This document shows positions 1-10,760 of a stretch of DNA of 64,000 nt, in pieces. The notes beneath the pieces were generated by a model. It worked only from the letters and a program-made list of their open reading frames with translations, was not told where the DNA came from and made no database searches. The stretch spans positions 104,780,001 to 104,844,000 of the forward strand of contig JBITNC010000001.1 in the NCBI GenBank assembly GCA_050084985.1, in the 5' to 3' direction. Position 1 is the stretch's first letter, and every line of letters begins with the position of its first letter. The translations under genes and the position numbers were made by a program. Source of the stretch: Nageia nagi. Taxonomy: Eukaryota > Pinophyta.

Positions 1-329
1 CATCAGCCTAATATGAACCAAGGATTAGCATCATCTACAGAAATTCAGGAACTCCGGAATTTGTGTAGAAATATGGCAAACCAGATTACCGTGTTGAACC
101 AACAAATAATGCCAGAAGATATCCCTACCCTGCTGTAGAGAAAGCTCAACATGTGTTGAATGAGGACGTGGACCAAGCTTCCACTTCCGGGGCGGTTAAT
201 GGGTTGTGTTTGGCTTGTAATGATGCTCATGAACAAACAACCTACCCTATTTTTCAATACCAAGAGTATCTGTCGAGGAGTGGAGGTATTCCTCCGCCTG
301 GCGTGGCGGATGACAAAGCCGGAACGTGA
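1..329 (+). pseudogene. Gag-like C-terminal fragment of element Z
   Basis: Frame 1 is open from base 1 to about 115, and the sense then continues in frame 3 from 117 to the TGA at 327-329, so one frameshift is inferred near 116. The tail contains CLACNDAHEQTTYP. This resembles a retroviral-type zinc knuckle (C-x2-C-x3-H-x4-C) in which the last cysteine has become tyrosine by a TGC-to-TAC change. That spacing is not the canonical CCHC one, so assignment to gag is tentative. The fragment ends about 530 bases before the accessory ORF. No pol domain lies between them. Confidence 0.35.
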
Positions 330-856
330 ACTTGATGAATTCCACACCAGCGGACACAGTAGTTTTTCTGAAGCCCGCCAGCGCGGGAAAGTGACCGTTG
401 GAAGGAAGGAATTTGATTTGTATACATATTGTAAATAGTGTGATGTTGCATTTATTTCGAGTGATTATTGTCAGTAATTTACTACTAGCGTAACGTAAAT
501 AGTAGTGGAACCTTTTTGCGCTGGCAGAATTAAAGTTTCCAAGAGGGTACATGCAATCAAATCCCAAGGTTCCCGAAAAGATCGTAAAACGGCAAATCAG
601 TTATTAATGCGGCTGTCGTGAGTTGATTTCCCTTGCTCCGAAAGATCGTGCGTTCAAGTGAGCTATTAAAAGACCCAGAGCACTACCCACCAAGACACCT
701 ATATGCTAGTATTCATAAAAAGTTTTGGCTCACAAATTTGCAAAATTAGCGCTTACTGAGCATCGCCAGGAACTGTGAAACAGAGCAAGAGAATTCGAGT
801 TTGAGGCATAAGCAGTGGCCCAAGAAGGGTGATAAGCAAAACTCAAGCAAACGGCA
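330..856. other. Spacer between gag-like tail and accessory ORF of Z
   Basis: No ORF with recognisable content on either strand. It may serve as leader for the downstream ORF, but I see no splice site or promoter that I would defend. Confidence 0.4.
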
Positions 857-3800
857 ATGAGCTCAGGATCAGCGGCAAAGACCGTAAGGAAGGTATCCGA
901 TTCAATGGAGTTGCTGTGGGATACGGAGATTACAGCCCCAAATAAAAATCCCAAGGGCACCGCAGAAGGTAAGTGCCCGAACTTCAGCTTCAACCATATA
1001 GCACACTCACCCATGGGTTCAGGTCTTATGCATTTTGTCCCGCATAGATGCTTTCCTGCTCCCGAGTTGGTAGAAATTGTAAAAGGGGCATTCAATCCCG
1101 CGACTAGGATAGTCAGGGATTTGCAGGGGAAGACCATCCTAAAACTGGATTCCGTTGCAATAGCGGAGGCTTTCTGTCCACCCCCTCCTATGACCTCCCT
1201 CGTGCAAATCGATTGGTATAGCACCCCTAACGCCAACCTGAGGGCAAGCATTACTTCTTGGCTAAATAAAAACACAGCCGGGTCCATAAGGTTTAGAGAG
1301 TTCCCAAATTCCGAGCTCCCATTGTCAAATTTTTCCACACATCTGCAATTACTTCTGTCTATGCTAGCCATAGTGGCAGGAGAGGAAACAGATAGATACA
1401 TCTCACCTTCAAAGTTGATGATAGCTTATCAAATTTCTCACCCCATTTCCCCCACAATGTATGACTGGGCCATTGCCCTCTCAGATGGAATAGCCGAACA
1501 ACTGGGGAAGATCGGGGAGGGGTTTTTTTTTGCCTATACATCATACATTGTATGGATGATGATTCATCAGAATGCAGATGTCTTTAAGGAGTTGACCCTG
1601 GTTCGAAATAATGAAGATGGGTCACACAAATCAGTGGACAAATGGACTGAGGAAGTGAGGTCCTCGGCGAACTATTACTCCTTTGTGGAGAACTTTCTGA
1701 TTCCGGCAATGGGCCTATTAGCCCCTACAGTCCCGAGGTTGTCAACAGCCTCCAAGCTATACCTCCGCTTGCCCCATGGAGAGGTCGGGGACTAGTTTTT
1801 TGCAGAGAATGGAACCTTCATTAGGTTGTATGGATTTTCTGGGGCCCCATTTTTGCTGCCAATTCATGTGACGGATTGGATTTTCAGCATAGAATGTGCC
1901 AGACAGATGGACTACATTGACTTGAAATACGGAGCTGCCGCAAAGAAGAGAGGAGTCTATGCTCTCCCCCACAGGGTGCATGACCTGGTGCTCCAGAGCA
2001 GGGGAGCAAGTGACCATTTAAGGGCAAAACTCCTAAAGCTGAAATTGAAAGAATTGAGTCAATATTGTTCGTATGACCCGGATGACAATTTTGGCAAGAA
2101 GCTGAGAAGCCAGCCCAATCCTCCGGCCTTCAGAGCTAAAAATAGGCCAGAGCTGCTTAAATGGCGAAATCCAGAGCAGGAGGATAAGGTGATGCCCACC
2201 ACCGCAACCACTCAGGACTTCTTACCGCCATGGCTGAGTTTCTACAACAAGAAGGCAAATTTTAACCCGAGAACTGACTCCATCTCGAAAAAGGCCTTGA
2301 AGACACTAAGGGATGAAAGATGGAGCGAAGAGAAGATAGCTGCCTTCACCCAGTACAGGATTGAGTCTGGGAATAGGAACACTCCTCTAGAATCTGATCT
2401 AGACGACAAATTTGAGGAGATGTGGGGATTGGAACATCCCACAGAAGTTCCTACGGGTGAAGATTCTGATGACAGCGAAGAGCAGGGGCATGCTATGTCT
2501 CAAGCACCAGCCCGGGAAAAGCAACATGAGGAGGAAATCAGGGAGATTTCCACGGAGACGGTGACTAAGAGGCCAGAAAGAGTCTACATGGCCAAAAGGA
2601 AAACACAGATGGAGAAGGCATCACTACCGCCACCACCTAAAAGGAGAAGGAGGAGCCCGACGCCCTCAGGTACGCTTCCTACTCCTTCTTCCCCTCTTTC
2701 TCTTTCTTCTGCTCTGCCAGCTCATACTGTTCCCATTTCCGTTTCCATCACCCTTCCCCAATTCCAGCAGCTATTCCAGCTGCACACATACCATCTCTCA
2801 TTTCACCACCGTCCACCCAACGGCAGAGCCCCCTTCTTCCTACACCCATTCTACAAATTCCTCCCCTCACAAGCATCATTACAATACCTTCATCACCCCC
2901 ACCCTCTCCACCTCCATCGTCCGCTCCCTCATCTATCCCAACACTTCCTGCCGCTAACCCTTCCGGCAACAGCAACCCCGGGGCCAGCCAAGCTAGTCCC
3001 GTGACACCAGCTCAACAGATCGTAGCCGCTTCATCTCAGGAGTTGAGCGCCAGATCCCCCTTCATCATGATATCAGGGCAGCAGGTATCCGTGGATGGCA
3101 TCATGCAGCAGTATCAGCAGATGAAACAAGGGCAGGAGTCATGGATGCAGAAGCAAGCGAAAAAACTTCCACTTCCAGAAAATCCGGTAAGGTTCCGGAC
3201 ATCCATGGATCCGAAGCATAAGGTGCTGGAAATGGCTATTGTCCAGGATCCACAAGAAGGGCTAAGTGATTTGTCATCCATGAACACCCGGGTGAAGATT
3301 GACACCCGCAGCATATCTAGGAGTGATAAGAACGAGCTCCTACAAACAGCTGTCGATCTCAACATATCAGAACTTACCAAGTTAGAGGTCAAATACCATA
3401 AGCTGCAAAAGGCCCATGAAGCCATGAAGCAGCAATTAGACACGAATAAAATAAAACTGAAGGCTGCGGAGAATAATATATCAATTTTGAAGACTAGTTT
3501 AGCGGTGGCTCCTACAGCGGATAAGCTGGGCCAAAAGGATGCTATCATCGCTCAAAGAGATGCGGAAATAACTGCCAGAGTAGCGGAGATCAGCAGTCTG
3601 AACGCTAACATGGTGGAACTCCAAGCAAAGCTGAATGCAAATAAAGTAGACAAATCTTTTCTGTTAAATACAAAAGAAAAATTTTGGGAGCTGAGGATGC
3701 AGGAAGTCAAAGACTTAATTCATCTAAGGGACTATGTGGAGTCATGTTTATCAGAACTCAAAAGGCTCGAAGCTGAGGTCACAAGATGTGAAAGTATTTT

Positions 3801-4338
3801 GAATCCTATTTCAGAAGAGGCAAAGCAAGCGAATAAAAGACTGAACTTCCTCTCAAATGAAAAATTACAGTCATATAATATTGGTGATCGAGTGGAGCTC
3901 ATGTCAGCAATCGATTACCCAGTGAGGGGTAAATGGGTTTGTCAGGAGATCCAGAGTAATGTCCTGCGTCGGACGCAAGAAATGGAAAATCTGAAATCAG
4001 AGATACAAGGGTTGAATGCGTCCGGAATCCCAGAGTTATGGAAAAGCGACGGCTCGCTTGTCTCAGAGGCTGATTTTTTGAATAGTCTACAGAATAGGAT
4101 TCAAAGTACTGATGATGTCGATACGCTCCTGGTTTCCTTTGACGAAACCAATTTCGTAAAATTCTTTGATTCTTTGGCTAACGGCGGATTTCGCATACAG
4201 CAATTATTGAGGAAACATGCCAATGTATCTTACGAAGTGTTGAACCATACAGCCTTAGCTCATGCGAGGCTAAAAGATTTTTCCGGGATCCCAGCAGACT
4301 GGAGTAAAGTCCAGCAAATCCTGAGTCTACAGAGCTGA
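857..4338 (+). pseudogene. Giant accessory ORF of Z (about 1,160 codons), one stop and one frameshift
   Basis: Three listed reading frames are pieces of one gene. The piece 857-1795 and the piece that follows are in the same frame, separated only by TAG at 1793-1795. The second piece stays in frame to about 2755. The proline/serine-rich linker then makes sense only in frame 1, which runs on into the third piece (ends 4338). The N-terminal ~550 residues have no family I recognise; landmarks are FVPHRCF and SYIVWMMIHQN. An acidic stretch, a basic KRRRR patch (possible nuclear signal) and a proline-rich linker follow, then a long coiled coil. The decayed ORF at 38250-41855 in element A matches it at several landmarks, with TGG where Z has TAG. 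Extra 3' ORFs are established for plant gypsy elements of the Tat type; the function of this one is unknown. Confidence 0.6.
3001..4338 (+). CDS. Coiled-coil C-terminal part of the Z accessory ORF
   Basis: An open frame of about 445 codons. The nominal GTG start at 3001 is probably not a real start, since the frame is open well upstream through a proline-rich linker and overlaps the preceding frame by four bases. Roughly residues 110-290 are rich in heptad-like spacing of L, I, V and A with many K, E and Q, as expected of a long coiled coil. The last ~150 residues look globular and contain no cysteine cluster or catalytic motif I know. A structural or multimerising role is only inference. A corresponding coiled coil is present, decayed, at about 40500-41000 in element A. 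Confidence 0.45.
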   Translation: MTPAQQIVAASSQELSARSPFIMISGQQVSVDGIMQQYQQMKQGQESWMQKQAKKLPLPENPVRFRTSMDPKHKVLEMAIVQDPQEGLSDLSSMNTRVKIDTRSISRSDKNELLQTAVDLNISELTKLEVKYHKLQKAHEAMKQQLDTNKIKLKAAENNISILKTSLAVAPTADKLGQKDAIIAQRDAEITARVAEISSLNANMVELQAKLNANKVDKSFLLNTKEKFWELRMQEVKDLIHLRDYVESCLSELKRLEAEVTRCESILNPISEEAKQANKRLNFLSNEKLQSYNIGDRVELMSAIDYPVRGKWVCQEIQSNVLRRTQEMENLKSEIQGLNASGIPELWKSDGSLVSEADFLNSLQNRIQSTDDVDTLLVSFDETNFVKFFDSLANGGFRIQQLLRKHANVSYEVLNHTALAHARLKDFSGIPADWSKVQQILSLQS

Positions 4339-4687
4339 AGGCAAGTCCAATTTTTTGATTCATGGAAATAAAGGTTTGGGTTCTAAATTCCTCTTTGATA
4401 AAGGCGAAATTTTCCCCCAGAAGTCGCCATAATGTAGATTCCTCCATAATAAATCCTTGAAGTAAAGCCACGGTGTACTCTACCTGCCTCTACGGATTCA
4501 TTCGAAGATCTCCGGGAGTTTTTCCGGAGCAGATAAAGCAGCCCGGAGTCAGAGTAAAGTTTTCCGGAATAAAGTGGAGACGTGCGGAGGATAAGATAAT
4601 TATTTTTTGGGTGAAAACCAAGTTCCGGAAAAGATAAAGTCAGCATAAGTTCTCCGGGAAACAAAGCATTCCGGAGAAATGAAATAA

Positions 4688-5050
4688 TGACGTCACAGGG
4701 AAACAACGTTCACATTTTGAATGGAACCGGAGCCCAGAGGAGGTGATGTCAGCGCGAAGTAATCCAGTACCCGGAGCCAGTGAGTGATGCATTCTGGAAA
4801 TATGAAGCTGACGTCATGGCGAAAAATGAAGTTAACGTTTTGAGGAAAACCGGAGTCCGGAAGAAATGACATCAGGAAGGAGTAATTCAGTATCCGGAGC
4901 CCTGAAGGTGAATCGTTCCGGAAGTCCGAGGATGACGTCACAAGAAAAGGCAAAATTAACATTAGTGAATGAAACCGGCCCCGGAGGCGATGAGATCAAC
5001 ACAAGTCCCTCCGAAAAGCGAAATATTCTGGAGATATGAAGCTGACGTCA
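4688..5050 (+). promoter_or_regulatory. Periodic array of TGACGTCA motifs in the Z 3' region
   Basis: Palindromic TGACGTCA occurs at 4688, 4809, 4933 and 5043. One- or two-base variants sit between them at 4744 (TGATGTCA), 4867 (TGACATCA) and 4991 (TGAGATCA). Spacing is 52-66 bases. CCGGAG-type words recur between the motifs, so this is a diverged tandem repeat of about 60 bases. TGACGTCA is the known core bound by plant bZIP factors (as-1/CRE type). That it drives transcription of this element is inference from its place upstream of the TATA box at 5342. Confidence 0.6.
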
Positions 5051-5341
5051 GGGAAAGAAACAAGATTAACATTGGTGAATGAAACTGAGTCCCGAAGGAA
5101 AATAGGCCCGCAAAGAAAGATTGAAGAGCCTGAGCCATAGAATTAAGAAATCCCGAAAGAGAGTAAGTCTGCAAGATGCCTGAGCACAATCATCTAGGAA
5201 CCGTATCGTCTGCAATCCGCCCAACTTTGTAACAGACGGCCAAGTGGCGTATGTAGGTGGTGTCAGTTCAAGAAGGCCAGAATCTTACGGCCATTTTGTA
5301 AACGTTTCTATTCTATAATCTTGTAACTGTTATTAATACAG

Positions 5342-5349
5342 TATAAATA
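5342..5349 (+). promoter_or_regulatory. TATA box (TATAAATA) in the Z LTR-like region
   Basis: TATAAATA lies about 300 bases downstream of the TGACGTCA array and upstream of a region with AATAAA-like sequence, the usual order in a plant LTR. Transcription would start near 5375 if it is functional. Confidence 0.45.
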
Positions 5350-5679
5350 TATGAAAATAAAGAGAAACTAGGGTCGGAAGCCTAGTATTGCCCTTTTCAT
5401 TTGTTCTCGAAGACCTGTAGCTTCATTCCGGTACTATGAAACCATCTTAACCTTTCTTGTCTAGCACTCGTAATTGTTATTCTTAATTTGGTTACATTGT
5501 GGCAGCTTAGCTTGTTTCCTGAGTAATAGTTACGGGTTGCTAGTATAACTGTGTCTGCTACATGGTAGAGTAGAAGCTGGGGAGCTATTCAGAGAGTGAG
5601 AACTTGTTCTGTGGCTGCGACACTAGATTCAGGCCAAGGTTTCGCACACTGCGAAAGCCCACGCTGAACTAGTGATCTA

Positions 5680-5800
5680 CCCCTTTGCTTTCTCTCTCGT
5701 TACCCTATCCCTTTACTTCCTCTCTCGTTACCCTATCCTTTTACTTCCTTTCTTGTTACCCTATCCTTTTGCTTGAATCTCTCGCTCCCTACTCTTTTCA
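5680..5800 (+). repeat. Pyrimidine-rich ~28-bp tandem repeat
   Basis: Three full and one partial diverged copies of a unit built on CTTCCTCTCTCGTTACCC. It lies near the 3' end of the Z LTR-like region, after the TATA box, so it would be transcribed as U5 or leader sequence. Confidence 0.6.
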
Positions 5801-5927
5801 TCTCTTTCCTGTTACTTTTTCTCTACCCAATGGATAAGGAACCGGCCTTCTCCGGAGATCAGGCTGCGTCCCACAGTCTGTTCGTGAACTACTTTGGTTA
5901 AGATTGTTCCAGGCGCACATATTACAC

Positions 5928-6932
5928 AATCTCAATCAACAATAGGTATACACTCTAATCAAATGGAAGAACCTACATCATACATTGTTAAATATGTTAT
6001 TATGGTGAATTTTTAGATTTTGGGCTATGCTAGAGAGCAAACAAATTATGTACAAACCAAAGCCTCTACTTCAATAGCATTGTAGAAGACCCAAGCTACT
6101 CAACCAAGTTAGCCATCCACTTTAGCTACACCTGATCTTAAGAGGCCTAATATTCCTAAATTTTGGCCATCTAATTTGAAAAATCAACTTTTAGTTCATC
6201 TAGGTTTGGTTCCACAAGGCCTATATGATCCTACTCCTATTGCAAAAAAATCTCGCTCCATCCAAAAAAGATGTTTCTCAAAAAGAGAGGTCTACTTCAG
6301 TGAGGTATCCATTTATAATTGAAAAATAAAAAGAGAAGGTCACTCAATAGTTTAGATCTCATAAATCTACTAAGGGAAATAATTCTCCATCCTATATTCC
6401 ATTTAATATAGTGAAAGAATTAAAAATGACACCCTTTAGGATGACTATGTTTTATGCATTGAGAATACCTAATCAAATAGATCTTTTGTAAGAAGCTTTT
6501 AAGCTAAAAAAATAACAATAAAAAGACTAATGAGGATAATATTGCATTTACAAATTTTGATGATGTTCATCCAGCTCCAATAGGTATACTAAGGCCTCCA
6601 CCTTTCTATCTCTATATTATATTAGAAGGTTGGGTTGTTAACAATTGCATGATTGGTACTGGAGCTGCTAGTACTATCATTCCCAAAGTTGTTGCAAATA
6701 AAATGAAATTGTATATAACTCAATGCATTGATAGATTCATACAGTTAGATGCTTCACTAGTTTATGTGATTGGTAGTTTCAAGGAGTTAAAATAACTCTA
6801 AATGCATTCCCTAATATGTGTGTCATTCAAGATATCATTGTACTTTACCTTACACCTGTATTTGAAATATGTTTGTTTAGAGAATTCATTACTAAGTTAG
6901 GAGGTTATTTATCTCTAGATTTTACACATCTC
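5928..6932 (+). pseudogene. Element A gag tail and aspartic protease, decayed
   Basis: Several frames together give a gag-linker followed by a retropepsin-like segment. The active-site block reads MIGTGAASTII at about 6649-6681, where D-[TS]-G-A is expected. The catalytic aspartate is replaced by glycine (GGT at 6655-6657), a one-base change from GAT. Upstream coding is broken by stops. The domain is cut by the copia element at 6933. The protease would normally mature the gag-pol polyprotein in the particle; this copy cannot work. Confidence 0.6.
6928..6932. repeat. Left target-site duplication ATCTC of the copia element
   Basis: ATCTC directly precedes the left LTR and is repeated at 16219-16223 directly after the right LTR, which proves the insertion and its exact ends. 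Confidence 0.95.
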
Positions 6933-8911
6933 TGTTGAACTATGTGTGACATTGAGAGGGGGGGTGAATCAGTGTTTCAATTTTAAAACTTTAAATCTGG
7001 AAACTTTAAATGGTGCAGTAGAGAAATAAAACCAAATAGAGCAAGCACACTAAGATAGCAAACACACAACACAAGATATAACAAGGTTCACCAATGTGGC
7101 TACATCCCCGAAAAAGACTGCTTGGACTTCAATCCAAATCTAACCATTATAAAGCACCAACTTTACACATAATTTATTAGCACCAACTAAAAGGAGCACC
7201 AACCCCTAAGCTTTGTAGCACCCACTGCAAGGAGCACCAACTCCACTTGTCAAGCACCCACTTGATAGATTTAATAAGATGGAATGAAAGATTGATAACC
7301 AGTTACCTAAGACCCAGAATGGTCTAGCTCAAAACTTTTCTCACAAAATACAATTTGAATCATATTCTATTTTCTTTATGCTCATGCCAATATATCTCAA
7401 TTCATCTATAATCTGAAACCCCTTTTAATTCATACACATTTGCTTTGGATTCCTGTCTACTGAAAAATGCTCAAAATCGGATCAAGAAACTGTTGCTCAT
7501 ATCACTGAAAGGGCTACTATTATTTTTCACCAAGAAAACTCCTCATATTCTGAATCAAAATTGATATAATTTTTACAAACATCTAGAACTTTTAACACTT
7601 ATAGAATTATCAAGAAAACATTCATTTTTGAGATATTCGTTACTCATACATGCTTCACACACCTCTCAATAACAAACTACACTGCCAAAACACAAACCCA
7701 GAAAAATCTGAATTTATTTGAACTGGTTGAAGATAATACCTTGAATGCACTCAAAATGCATGTTCCATGTCCATATGGCACAAATGGTATGACAAATTTC
7801 ACATAGATGCCAAAAAATCTTTCAAAGCTCGAATCTGTCTTTTTATCTTCTCCTCTCTTGGTTTTTTTTTTTTTTTTAAAGTGTCACATGATAAAAGAAC
7901 TCTTGAGCCTTAAATAGAAGTGTGATAACTGAGATATAAAATAAAAGGAAATAGCATTTTTTCAAACCATACACAATATTCCTTTTTTTTGTCACTTAAA
8001 ACCATTGTCGGCCAAAACTGGAATATTAAGAAAAAAAGCTCTAATGGCTTTTTTGATGAGCTATAACTTCTTACTGATTGCATGATTTAACATGAAATTT
8101 GGACCATGTGTTTTTAATATAACCAAATACATTCTATCCAAATTTGAATCTTTAACTCCTCAAATTTTGCACACAGCACTTTTCACAAAGTGGCCTCTGA
8201 CACAGATTTCACAGGTATTTTGTTATGCTTGGATTTGTGCAAGTTATAGGTTCTCATAGTATGAGGCCTCAAATCAAGATGGTTAAAAAAGATAAAGTTG
8301 TTCATCTCATCAAGTTATACATGTACAAACTTTGAAATTATAAATTTCAAGACTTTTAGAGTCCAAAACAACCAACCTACTATTTCCAAAATTTATGCTC
8401 AAACAGTCAAAAAGTTACAGAGTGGCATTTTGCAGCTTGTACCATTTCTTCTTCGATTATCATCTTGCTATGAAATTTGGACCACACCTTCTTGGTATAT
8501 AGTACTATATATGATTTAAATTTAAACTCTGATTCATCACCATTTTCTTGCAATTCAAATTGTACGAAGCCAATTTTACACAAATTTCTGATTGCACCAT
8601 AATCCACAAGAGTGCCCAAAATTGAACCAACATGAAATTTGACCATTACAATGCTTTACACAAGTTTGTTATCAACCCAAAAACTAATCCAAACCATCTC
8701 TCACTGTCCATCACCTTCCATTTGTAATTTGGCCCTCTTGACAACTTTTGGTACCTCATGACAACTTTTGGTCCCTTTATCGTTTTTGCATCTGACAACT
8801 TTGTAGATCTTGTCGATGTTATTTCTTTGACACGTGAAACCATATGAACCTTATGCACATTGATCTCATCGTATTGATAATAATGAAAACACTGCTACAC
8901 CATACTCAACA
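6933..8911 (-). repeat. 3' LTR of the copia element
   Basis: Begins TGTTGAACTATG on the plus strand and ends CATACTCAACA. It aligns along its length with 14244-16218, with scattered base differences and a few small indels, including a variable poly-T run near 7863 and 15172. Flanked outside by ATCTC and inside by the polypurine tract. Confidence 0.95.
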
Positions 8912-8925
8912 ATCTCCCCCTTTGG
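8912..8925 (-). other. Polypurine tract of the copia element
   Basis: On the minus strand CCAAAGGGGGAGAT lies immediately before the 3' LTR, the place and composition expected for the primer of plus-strand DNA synthesis. Between it and the end of pol (about 9115) there is only a short 3' untranslated stretch. Confidence 0.88.
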
Positions 8926-9114
8926 AATTGTTGGCAACACATATGCAAAAACTTGTTACTCTTCTCCCCCTTTGACAACAAATACAAAGGGGTGTCGTGG
9001 ACTCCCCCTAAGTCCATATACATAATACTCAAGTGTAAATCAGTATACAAAAGAACATAATTATACAAAAGTAAAAAGATAAAAAAATACAAAATTACTT
9101 CTCCTGAGATTGTG

Positions 9115-9800
9115 CATCCAAAAGCTAGTCAATGCTTGGGCAATATCACCACTCCCAATTTCTTTCATAGGTACTCAAAAACTTCTTTGGGTAATGGTTT
9201 AGTAAATATATCTACTACTTGCTCTGATGTGGGAACAAATTCTAACTTTACCTCTCCTTATGCAACCTTTTCCTTCAAAAAATGATATCGAATGGCAATA
9301 TATTTTGTTCTTGAATGCATGACTAGATTCTTAGAAATATTGATTGCACTTGTGTTATCACACATAATTGAAATAGGCTCAGTGATCTGAATCCTTAGAT
9401 CTTTCATCATTTGTTTCATCCACATAACCTATGTACAACATGATTTCACTGCTATGTACTCTGCTTCTACGGTGGATAATGATACCGATTCTTGTTTCTC
9501 ACTGTGCCAACCGATAAGATTATTACCCAAGTAAAATGCACTGCCACTAGTGCTTTTCCTATCATCTACACATCCTACCCAATCTGCATCTAAAAAATTA
9601 ATGAGTGTGAAATCTTTTCTTTTGGGATACCATAGGCCATAGTCCATTGTACCTTTAAGGTATCGAAAAATCCATTTTACTGTAGTCACATGTGTTTCCT
9701 TTAGACTTGCTTGGAACTATGCAACCATACACACTGCCTGAAGTATGTCGGGTCTGGTAGCTATCAAATATAATAGGCTCCTAATCATTAACCTGTACAT
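9115..9800 (-). pseudogene. Copia RNase H domain
   Basis: The open part at 9429-9689 contains LDADWVGCVDDRKSTSGS and STVEAEY, the first acidic residue block and the second conserved block of the Ty1/copia RNase H. Sense continues leftward past a stop with a decayed tail ending in a block like FVPTSEQVVDIFTKPLPKE. The enzyme removes RNA from the RNA:DNA hybrid during reverse transcription. Key acidic residues D and E are still visible. The join to RT upstream is broken by stops near 9804 and 9730. Confidence 0.85.
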
Positions 9801-9803
9801 AGT

Positions 9804-10760
9804 CTAATCTACTAATGGTGACTTATCATCCTTGCTTAGCTTGCAGCCTGTCATCATAGAAGTGCTCATAGGCTTGCAATCCTCCATAGTGAACTTTTTC
9901 AACATCTCTTTAACATACTTGATTTGCAAAATAAAAATGCTATTCTTTAATTGATTAACTTGCAAACCAAGAAAATATGAAAGTTCACCTATCATTGACA
10001 TTTCAAACTCTGTTTGCATTTGGTTAGCAAAATCTTTGCACATTTCATCTTTGCTACCTCCAAAAATAATATCATCTACATAAACAACAATGATAACTTG
10101 GTGATTATTTTTAGATTTAATGTAGAGATTACTATCCACCATACCCTTTTTAAAACCTTGCTGATGTAGATATGTATCAAGTCTAGAGTACCATGCTCGG
10201 GGTGCTTGTTTTATACCATAAAGTGCCTTTTTTAATTTGCACACAAAATATGGATTCTCACTTATCTGAAATCCATCTGGTTGCTCAATATAAAATTCTT
10301 CATTAAGATTTCCATTCAAAAATGTTGATTTTACATCCATTTGATAAACTTTGAAGTTTTTATAGACTGCCAAAGCAAGAAACATACGGATAGCTTCTAA
10401 TCTAGCAACAGGAGCAAAAGTTTCTTCAAAATCAATACCTTCAACTTGAGCATACCCTTTACAAACCAATCTTGCTTTATTTCTTATTACTTTTCCATCT
10501 TCATTAAGCTTATTGCAAAAAACTCACTTGGTGCCAATCACATTTTTATTTTTGGGCCTTAGTACCAACTCCTAAGTTTGATTCTTTTCAATTTGGTCTA
10601 GTTCCTCATCCATTGCTTTGATCCAACTTTCATACTGACTTGCCTCTGCAACATTTTTTGGTTCTATGCTTGAGAGAAGAGAATATGTTCTTATTGTTCT
10701 TCTTCTTATTTGAACTCCAGTATCTAGATCTCTAATTATTTGGTCAGTTGAATGATCTTT
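9804..10760 (-). pseudogene. Copia reverse transcriptase domain
   Basis: The open frame 9804-10469 carries [27 protein letters not shown] and the catalytic YVDD block (about 10069-10086), all hallmarks of Ty1/copia RT. Upstream to about 10760 the linker from integrase is in broken frames. It ends at a premature stop at 9804, after which the thumb continues toward RNase H. Catalytic residues look intact, and inactivation is by frame damage outside the core. Sits between integrase (right) and RNase H (left), the copia order. Confidence 0.9.

Larger units (their letters stand above)
1..5927 (+). mobile_element. Element Z: 3' part of an LTR retrotransposon with a giant accessory ORF
   Basis: The window opens inside this element, so its 5' end is not seen. 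In order it holds a gag-like tail (1-329), a short spacer, a ~3.5-kb ORF broken into three pieces (857-4338) and a regulatory-looking 3' end with a TATA box and tandem repeats (4339-5927). The right limit is set where decayed gag/protease coding of element A begins and where the sequence turns from GC-richer to AT-rich. A terminal CA lies at 5925-5928. No RT or integrase is visible between the gag-like part and the ORF, so this copy is either non-autonomous or has lost pol. The LTR call is an inference, because the partner LTR is outside the window. Confidence 0.6.
4339..5927 (+). repeat. Probable 3' UTR and 3' LTR of element Z
   Basis: It follows directly on the accessory ORF and ends where element A resumes. 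It contains a TGACGTCA array, a TATA box, an A-rich stretch with AATAAA-like sequence just downstream, and a pyrimidine tandem repeat, all of which suit an LTR (U3-R-U5). The exact left edge and the polypurine tract were not found. The other LTR lies outside the window, so the call rests on position and content only. Confidence 0.5.

Noticed and set aside
730-1401. 223-codon minus-strand frame over the start of the Z accessory ORF
   Set aside because: Antisense shadow of the plus-strand ORF, with no domain and no paralogous support in element A.
3114-3548. 144-codon minus-strand frame in the Z coiled-coil region
   Set aside because: Shadow of codon use in the plus-strand coiled coil.
4688-5050. 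CRISPR-like array of short repeats
   Set aside because: Units are diverged, have no constant spacer structure and no cas genes, and the context is a plant retrotransposon.
4383-5189. Minus-strand frames in the Z 3' region
   Set aside because: They arise from the ~60-bp tandem repeat; their protein sequence merely repeats the DNA period.
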